Origin: JAAZKA01 sp034926225
GTDB lineage: Bacteria > Bacillota > Clostridia > Oscillospirales > QAMX01
NCBI GenBank assembly: GCA_034926225.1
Contig: JAYFRF010000005.1
Coordinates: 231,729 to 295,728, forward strand
DNA: 64,000 bases
Direction of reading: 5' to 3'
The translations under genes were made by a program, and so were the position numbers. The notes beneath the pieces are model-generated. The model was not told the origin of the DNA. It did no database searches and was given only the letters and a program-made list of their open reading frames with translations. Each line of letters begins with the position of its first letter. The first letter of the stretch is position 1. Shown here one piece after another: positions 59,264-64,000 of this stretch.

Positions 59264-60378
59264 GCGATAAACCTCCGTGTTCCCGTCGCTTTATTCACGA
59301 CCCTGTGCGCAAATGAGCCGGGGGAAACGAGCGCACCGGCAAGGATGTCGTCCTCCGTTACGCGCGCGAGCAGGATCTCTCGCGCGCCGGTGCGTTCGCG
59401 GTCGTAAATGATATAGTGATTGCCCGCGTCGTCCTCGGCGCCGTCGGGATAGCTGACGTTCGCGCGGCCGTCGAGAAGGAGGCCGCCGCGCCAGGTCGCG
59501 CCGTCGTCGTCGGACAGCAGGGCTGTAAGATTGTTGCGGCCGGAGAAGTGATAGTGATTGACGAGCAGGAGCCGTCCGGAGCGGGTGCGGCGGATAAAGA
59601 AGCGGGAGCAGGGGCCGCCGAGCCCGGAATCGCGGGCATTTTCCCAGGTATGACCGCCGTCGTGGGAGAAAGCTTCGCCGATGCCGTTTTTAGCACGGAT
59701 GAGCATCCAAAGCGAACCGTCGCGGCGCTGCACGAGCATGTGCTCGTCGATCAGGCGGTCGGGATAGTCGGCATGTCCGATGAGCGAGAAGGATTTCCCG
59801 TCGTCATAGGACGCGTAGACATTGGAAAAGCGTTCCCCGGGGAGGTCGTATAAAAAATTCGGGACGTACTGCCAGATGGCGCAGGGCAGGAGCCATACGC
59901 CGTCGCGGGTAACGGTGGGCTTGTTCATCATAACGCCGTTTGCGATGCGCTCGGGGGCGCCGAATACGGGCGCACCGGCGTCGGGGGCATCGCAGATTGC
60001 GCGCCATACCCCGCAGCGGCCGTCGAAGGTGGGGTTCCATCCGGCGCAGTTTACGCAGGCGGTCTGCGCCCAGAAGAGCCAGAGCGCCCCGGAGGGGGAA
60101 AGCCACAGGCAGGGGTCATAGGCGCGGACGGCGACTCCGGGCATATCGACAGCGAGGCGCTTATTCCAGGTCAGTCCGTCGTCGTCGGAAAATTGGACGA
60201 GGACATAGTTTTCGAGGTTTTCGCCGGTGCCGCCGCCGTAGAAAGCGGCCCACAGCCGTCCGTTCGGGGTGCGTTCGACGGTCGGAATGCCTTGGAACAG
60301 ACGGTTTTCGTCGGCGTATTTTCCTTTGGGGTCAACTATCAGCGTCATGGGACGCAGCGCGTTGTCAATCGCGTTCAT
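59245..60378 (-). CDS. Sialidase-superfamily (BNR/Asp-box) protein, cytoplasmic
   Basis: The 377-residue beta-propeller has at least four Asp-boxes: FSDDDGLTWN, SYDDGKSFS, FSHDGGHTWEN and LSDDDGATW. Near the N-terminus is ERTPNGRLWAAFYGGGTGE, and RDGSLWMLIRAKNGIGEAFS lies in the middle. There is no signal peptide, so it acts inside the cell. The Arg triad of true sialidases is not certain by eye. It may be a glycosidase on imported oligosaccharides. It overlaps mreB downstream and the creatininase-like gene upstream. Confidence 0.75.
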   Translation of the reverse strand: MNAIDNALRPMTLIVDPKGKYADENRLFQGIPTVERTPNGRLWAAFYGGGTGENLENYVLVQFSDDDGLTWNKRLAVDMPGVAVRAYDPCLWLSPSGALWLFWAQTACVNCAGWNPTFDGRCGVWRAICDAPDAGAPVFGAPERIANGVMMNKPTVTRDGVWLLPCAIWQYVPNFLYDLPGERFSNVYASYDDGKSFSLIGHADYPDRLIDEHMLVQRRDGSLWMLIRAKNGIGEAFSHDGGHTWENARDSGLGGPCSRFFIRRTRSGRLLLVNHYHFSGRNNLTALLSDDDGATWRGGLLLDGRANVSYPDGAEDDAGNHYIIYDRERTGAREILLARVTEDDILAGALVSPGSFAHRVVNKATGTRRFIACSDAT

Positions 60379-61325
60379 ACCGTTTCCTTTCCGATACCGA
60401 AGGCATCCCAGCCGGGAAAATCCGGGTGTTTTTCGCGGCGTTCATATTCACCGACGGTCATCGGGGACTTCCAATAGCGGGAGGTGATGCGGACAAAGCT
60501 CGCCCAAAGCTCGGCAGTAAGGTTAAAGTCCGGGGCGACCGGACGGGGGTGGGTGTCGTCATAGTCGGCGAGCATATCCTGCATCAGTAAGGCAAGCTTG
60601 TCTCCGGCGCGGGCGATGCAGTACTCGCCGAATTCGACAGAGGGACGCGTATAGCGGGAATCCGACGAAAAACCCTTGGGGGCGCAGTAGGCGTCGAAAC
60701 GCGCGTTGCCGCCGCCCTCAAAAGTGCGTCGGGCGGGCGTATCGAGTAGGTCGGGACGCGCAAGCTCGGGATGAAACGCCCAGGCGATGGAAGTCTCGAC
60801 GGTGCCGGCGTGGGTATCGTTCTCAGGCAGGTTTTCAGGCGCGAGGGGGCCGTGATAGGCGACCTGCCAGGTGATGTGCATGGGGGTGCCGGTGCGGAGC
60901 CGGTAATAGTCGATCAGGAGTCCGACATCCTCGGCAAGTCCGGGGACGCAGTGGCCGGTAATGAGCGCGGCGGCGCGGAAGCCTCTCGCATCCATGGCGC
61001 GGATGTGGTAGAGGATATTATGTAAAAACAGATCGCAGGGGATGGCCGCGACGACCTGCTCGCCCATCCCGCAGGAATCGATACCCCAATTGAACTGGGG
61101 CTCCTCGTCGATGTGCCAAGCGAAAGGCGGGGCGATGATCCCCCCGTGTGACGCCGCTCGGCGCACGACAGCGGCAGAGATAAAAAAATCGACGCCGAGG
61201 GGGTTGTAGACGCCGTGCGCTTCGGGGTAGCCATAGGGCATGTAGCATACGGGGCAAGCGTCGCGGCGTTCAAAAAACTCGTCCGGGGTCAGGCGCAGCC
61301 ATTCGGCGCAAGTCGGGACAGGCAT
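60375..61325 (-). CDS. Creatininase-family amidohydrolase-like protein
   Basis: The protein of about 316 residues has the metal-site pattern of creatininases: YPEAHGVYNPLGVDF near the N-terminus (where others have GxxExHGPHLPLxTD), then LITGHCVPG (usually NGHGGN), then DTHAGTVETSIAWAFHPEL (usually GHAGExETS). The Asn-Gly-His of the middle motif is altered to Thr-Gly-His. The family cleaves cyclic amides or related bonds, and many members act in cofactor or sugar metabolism. The start is the ATG 8 bases after GGGAG. It heads the operon. Confidence 0.75.
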   Translation of the reverse strand: MPVPTCAEWLRLTPDEFFERRDACPVCYMPYGYPEAHGVYNPLGVDFFISAAVVRRAASHGGIIAPPFAWHIDEEPQFNWGIDSCGMGEQVVAAIPCDLFLHNILYHIRAMDARGFRAAALITGHCVPGLAEDVGLLIDYYRLRTGTPMHITWQVAYHGPLAPENLPENDTHAGTVETSIAWAFHPELARPDLLDTPARRTFEGGGNARFDAYCAPKGFSSDSRYTRPSVEFGEYCIARAGDKLALLMQDMLADYDDTHPRPVAPDFNLTAELWASFVRITSRYWKSPMTVGEYERREKHPDFPGWDAFGIGKETV

Positions 61326-61359
61326 AAATTCATCTCCCTTGCAAATAGTGTATAAGGTC

Positions 61360-61389
61360 ATTATAGCGCCGAATCCCGTACGCTGTCAA
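61360..61389 (-). promoter_or_regulatory. Promoter of the creatininase-sialidase-mreB-MFS operon
   Basis: On the minus strand perfect TTGACA and TATAAT are spaced by 18 bases, about 35 bases before the first gene. Confidence 0.85.
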
Positions 61390-61409
61390 GCGAAATGAGC
61401 TAAAAACCC

Positions 61410-61438
61410 TTGCATAATCCGACGGAGTGTGCTATGAT
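61410..61438 (+). promoter_or_regulatory. Promoter of the oxidoreductase-GH39 operon
   Basis: TTGCAT and TATGAT are spaced by 17 bases, back to back with the minus-strand promoter, about 65 bases before the first gene. Confidence 0.7.
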
Positions 61439-61504
61439 AACGACAAGGAAAAACCCGATTGCGGGCAAACGTCACTGTCACATAATTTACTGGAGGCTTT
61501 TTGA

Positions 61505-62479
61505 ATGGATAAGTTAAAAATCGCCATCGTCGGCTGCGGCGGCATTTCCGGTTTCCACACCTCCCATCTGGTACAGTTTGACGACATCGAATTCGTCGGC
61601 ATGATGGATATCCGCCATGAGAAGGCGGTTGCCCGCGCGGCATCCGTCGGCGGCGCGCCGATCTTCGACAGCTACACCGAAATGCTTGATACGGCGAAGC
61701 CCGACGCACTCTACATCTGCGTCCCGCCGGACCAGCACGGCACGATCGAGCGGGAAGCGATCGCACGTGACATCCCGTTCCTCGTGGAGAAGCCGATGGC
61801 TCTCGACATGAAGCTTGCGTATGAAATTCGCGACGCGGTCGAAGCCAAGGGCCTTGTGACAGCGGTCGGCTTTCAGGACCGCTACTTAGACGTGATCGCG
61901 AAGACGAAGGAAATGCTGCGAGGACGCACGCCGGGACTGGTGGACGGCGCGTGGCTTGGCGGTATTCCGGGCGCATACTGGTGGAGCACCTATGCGACGT
62001 CGGGCGGCCAGATCGTCGAGCAGAACATCCACCTGTTCGATATGCTGCGGTATCTGTTCGGCGAGCCGGAGAAGGTGTACTGCGCGGGACTGCGCGGTAT
62101 TGTGAACCGCGAGGGATATGACCTGCACGACTGCTCCAGTGCAGTCGTCACGATGAAGTCGGGTCTTCTGTGCACGATGTTCACGGGCTGCTTTTTAGAC
62201 CACAACGTGCCGAATAAGAACGGCCTGCGCATCCGCTGCGTGGAAGCAGATATCGAGTACATCCTGCGCCAGTCGGTGACGCTGGACACGGGCTCCATGA
62301 AGCAGACGTTCTTTAAAGAAGCCGATCAGGGCGTCACGGAAGACCGCACCTTCCTCGACGCGGTACGTGCAAGCGACCCGATGATGGTGCGTTCGCCGTA
62401 CGCGGACGCCTGCAAGTCGCTGGCGCTGGTGCTCGCGTGCAACGAGAGCATGCGCACGGGCAAGGAGGTTTCGCTGTAA
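61505..62479 (+). CDS. Gfo/Idh/MocA-family oxidoreductase
   Basis: The 324-residue NAD(P)-dependent sugar dehydrogenase-like protein has the Rossmann loop KIAIVGCGGISGFHTSHL. The catalytic region ends VPFLVEKPMALDMK-like as IPFLVEKPMALDMKLA with the conserved Lys-Pro. The C-terminal substrate domain has GGQIVEQNIHLFDMLRYLFG. It should oxidise or reduce a sugar or inositol. Its stop is followed one base later by the GH39 gene, so they are one operon. Confidence 0.92.
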   Translation: MDKLKIAIVGCGGISGFHTSHLVQFDDIEFVGMMDIRHEKAVARAASVGGAPIFDSYTEMLDTAKPDALYICVPPDQHGTIEREAIARDIPFLVEKPMALDMKLAYEIRDAVEAKGLVTAVGFQDRYLDVIAKTKEMLRGRTPGLVDGAWLGGIPGAYWWSTYATSGGQIVEQNIHLFDMLRYLFGEPEKVYCAGLRGIVNREGYDLHDCSSAVVTMKSGLLCTMFTGCFLDHNVPNKNGLRIRCVEADIEYILRQSVTLDTGSMKQTFFKEADQGVTEDRTFLDAVRASDPMMVRSPYADACKSLALVLACNESMRTGKEVSL

Positions 62480-62480
62480 G

Positions 62481-63836
62481 ATGGCCAGCGGGATAACCGT
62501 TGATTTTACGGCGGAGACCGGCGTCATCCGTCCGCTGCACGGCGTGAATAACGGCCCGAAGACGACGGGGTTTTATCGCGACGCGTCAGCGCTGTTCCGG
62601 GAGGCGGGCATTCCGCTTTGTCGGCTGCACGATACGGAGTACCCCTTCGGTTCGGGCGCTTTTGTCGATATCCCATGTATTTTTAAGGATTTTGACGCCG
62701 ACGCAGACGACCCCGAAAGCTACGACTTTTCGCAGACGGACGCGTACATACAGGCGATTCTGGACGTGGGGGCAAAGCCGCTTTACAGACTGGGCGTGTC
62801 GATCGAGCACACGCCGGTAAAACGGAATATCTACGCGCCGAAGGACGCGAAAAAGTGGGCGGCCATCTGCGAGCATATCGTCCGGCACTATAACGAGGGC
62901 TGGAAGGACGGCATGAAAGCCGGAATCGAGTACTGGGAAATTTGGAACGAGCCGGAGTCCGCGAGTATGTGGATTGGCACGCGGGATCAATTTTTCGAGC
63001 TGTATGAAGTGACCGCGAAGCATTTGAAAGCCTGTTTCCCGTCGATCAAGGTCGGCGGGTACGGGTCCTGCGGCTTTTACGCGCTGACGGATATCCCTGT
63101 GTGCGCCGTCGATCTAAGCCCCGGGCATCGGAAGTGGCAGAGCTTTGTCGACTGGGCGGAAGCGTTCTGCAAGCTCTGCGCCAAGCGGTCGATCCCCTTG
63201 GACTTTTACTCCTGGCATCTGTACTCGTCCGCTCCGGAGAATTTCCGCATCCACGCGCGCTATGTGCGGGAGCTACTCGACCGCAACGGGCTTACCGCGA
63301 CGGAGAGCATCCTCGACGAGTGGAACCTTGCGGGTGAAGACATGTTCGACCGCATGACGACGTCGGAGGGCGCAGCGCATGGGATCGCGGTACTATGCCG
63401 GATGCAGGAGAACGCGGTTGACGCGGCGACATATTACGATTCGCAGCCGACCCTCCCCTACTGCGGCATTTTCAAGCTGACGTCCTTAAAGCCGACAAAG
63501 CAGTTTTACGCGCTGAAATACTGGAATACACTTTACCGGATGGGTACGCGGGTCAAAACGACGGCGGAGGGCGACGCGCTCTATGCTGCGGCGGCCTGCG
63601 ACGGCGCCCGCCGGGCGATGGTCGTTTCAAATTACGATGCCGCCGATAAGAATCTGCGCATCGAGATCAAAAACCTCGCGGAAAACGCCGCATACCGGGT
63701 TTACGCGACGGATCCCGCGCATGAGAACGCGCTTACGCAATCGGGGACGCTCTGGAAGGAATATCCGTATATCGATATAGTCACCGTGAGATACACCGCG
63801 CTGTTCATCGAAATAGATCCGCCGAAAAAAGTATAA
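62481..63836 (+). CDS. GH39-like beta-xylosidase/glycosidase, cytoplasmic
   Basis: The 451-residue (alpha/beta)8 glycosidase with a C-terminal beta sandwich has no signal peptide. The acid/base Glu is in GIEYWEIWNEPES (~156) and the probable nucleophile Glu in SILDEWNLAGED (~277), the spacing of clan GH-A retaining enzymes. SIEHTPVKRNIYAP and DFYSWHLYSS fit GH39. Its substrate is probably an imported xylo- or arabino-oligosaccharide. It begins one base after the oxidoreductase stop. Confidence 0.85.
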   Translation: MASGITVDFTAETGVIRPLHGVNNGPKTTGFYRDASALFREAGIPLCRLHDTEYPFGSGAFVDIPCIFKDFDADADDPESYDFSQTDAYIQAILDVGAKPLYRLGVSIEHTPVKRNIYAPKDAKKWAAICEHIVRHYNEGWKDGMKAGIEYWEIWNEPESASMWIGTRDQFFELYEVTAKHLKACFPSIKVGGYGSCGFYALTDIPVCAVDLSPGHRKWQSFVDWAEAFCKLCAKRSIPLDFYSWHLYSSAPENFRIHARYVRELLDRNGLTATESILDEWNLAGEDMFDRMTTSEGAAHGIAVLCRMQENAVDAATYYDSQPTLPYCGIFKLTSLKPTKQFYALKYWNTLYRMGTRVKTTAEGDALYAAAACDGARRAMVVSNYDAADKNLRIEIKNLAENAAYRVYATDPAHENALTQSGTLWKEYPYIDIVTVRYTALFIEIDPPKKV

Positions 63837-63860
63837 GCCGAATAAGGAGGATTTTCGCGT

Positions 63861-64000
63861 ATGAAGAAACTGCGTTTTGCCACCCTTTCCTCGATGGGCA
63901 TTGCCAACGCGCATATCCGCGGCATTGTCGAGAACGAAAATACGGAACTGGTCGCGATCTGCGACGTCGACCCGGAGCGAATTGCGAAGGAAAAAGAGAT
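63861..64000 (+). CDS. Gfo/Idh/MocA-family oxidoreductase, N-terminal part (runs off the window)
   Basis: Only about 46 codons are present: KKLRFATLSSMGIANAHIRG and then LVAICDVDPERIAKEKE. The Rossmann region has SSMGIA in place of GxGxxG. AAGGAGG precedes the ATG. It is the second such oxidoreductase of the operon. Confidence 0.85.
   Translation, partial: MKKLRFATLSSMGIANAHIRGIVENENTELVAICDVDPERIAKEKE

Overview
The window looks like chromosome from a moderately high-GC anaerobic Firmicute of the Clostridia, probably a gut-type Oscillospiraceae or Christensenellales relative. The evidence is AGGAGG-type ribosome sites, TTGACA/TATAAT promoters with 16-18 nt spacers, an archaeal-type aspartyl-tRNA synthetase, a glycyl radical enzyme, a ylxM-ffh-rpsP-khpA operon and many sugar-handling genes. 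The exact taxon is inference. I see no tRNA, rRNA, CRISPR array, integrase or transposase.

Layout. 1-1.1 kb: the 5' end of an acyl-CoA synthetase gene behind an XRE-cupin regulator. 1.3-6.6 kb: rlmB, a membrane protein that looks like a P-type ATPase without its catalytic motifs, and an EF-G-like GTPase. 6.7-10.3 kb: a sugar ABC importer (lipoprotein and two permeases, no ATPase). 10.4-12.1 kb: an aspartyl-tRNA synthetase behind a leader with an 11-residue Asp-containing peptide and a strong terminator, a candidate attenuator. 12.1-19.2 kb: a VOC protein, then sugar epimerase and mutarotase-like genes with the lower-glycolysis genes gpmI, tpiA and pgk. 19.4-25.4 kb: a YgjP-like metalloprotease, an unrecognised TIM-barrel-like protein, a CNNM-type transporter, a YgiQ radical SAM enzyme and a CDF metal exporter. 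25.5-29.8 kb: a glycyl radical enzyme, a frameshifted SGNH hydrolase and a zinc alcohol dehydrogenase. 29.84-30.26 kb: a large nested inverted-repeat element. 30.3-37.9 kb: ruvX, an aconitase-family hydratase, a serine hydrolase, a DMT transporter, a PfkB kinase and a ceramidase-like protein. 37.9-46.2 kb: a capsid and DNA-packaging cassette of phage origin. 46.4-54.2 kb: an apparent operon that joins secA with an orphan lipoprotein, two TIM-barrel epimerases, an N-acetylhexosamine-kinase-like protein and a GNAT. 54.5-56.9 kb: the SRP/ribosome operon. 57.0-61.3 kb: an overlapping operon of creatininase-like, sialidase-like, mreB and MFS genes. 61.5-64 kb: two Gfo/Idh/MocA oxidoreductases around a GH39-like glycosidase.

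How the parts fit. Glycolysis, sugar import, sugar epimerases, a sugar kinase, cytoplasmic glycosidase-like proteins and oxidoreductases together suggest growth on complex host or plant glycans. Housekeeping genes (secA, mreB, ffh) share operons with these sugar genes. The observations most worth a second look are the aspS leader, the covarying inverted-repeat element, the capsid-only cassette, the dead P-type ATPase homologue, and the 15-nt minisatellite that crosses the ylxM stop codon. Two genes, the SGNH hydrolase and a phage scaffold-like protein, are each one base short in a short homopolymer. These may be real lesions or assembly errors.
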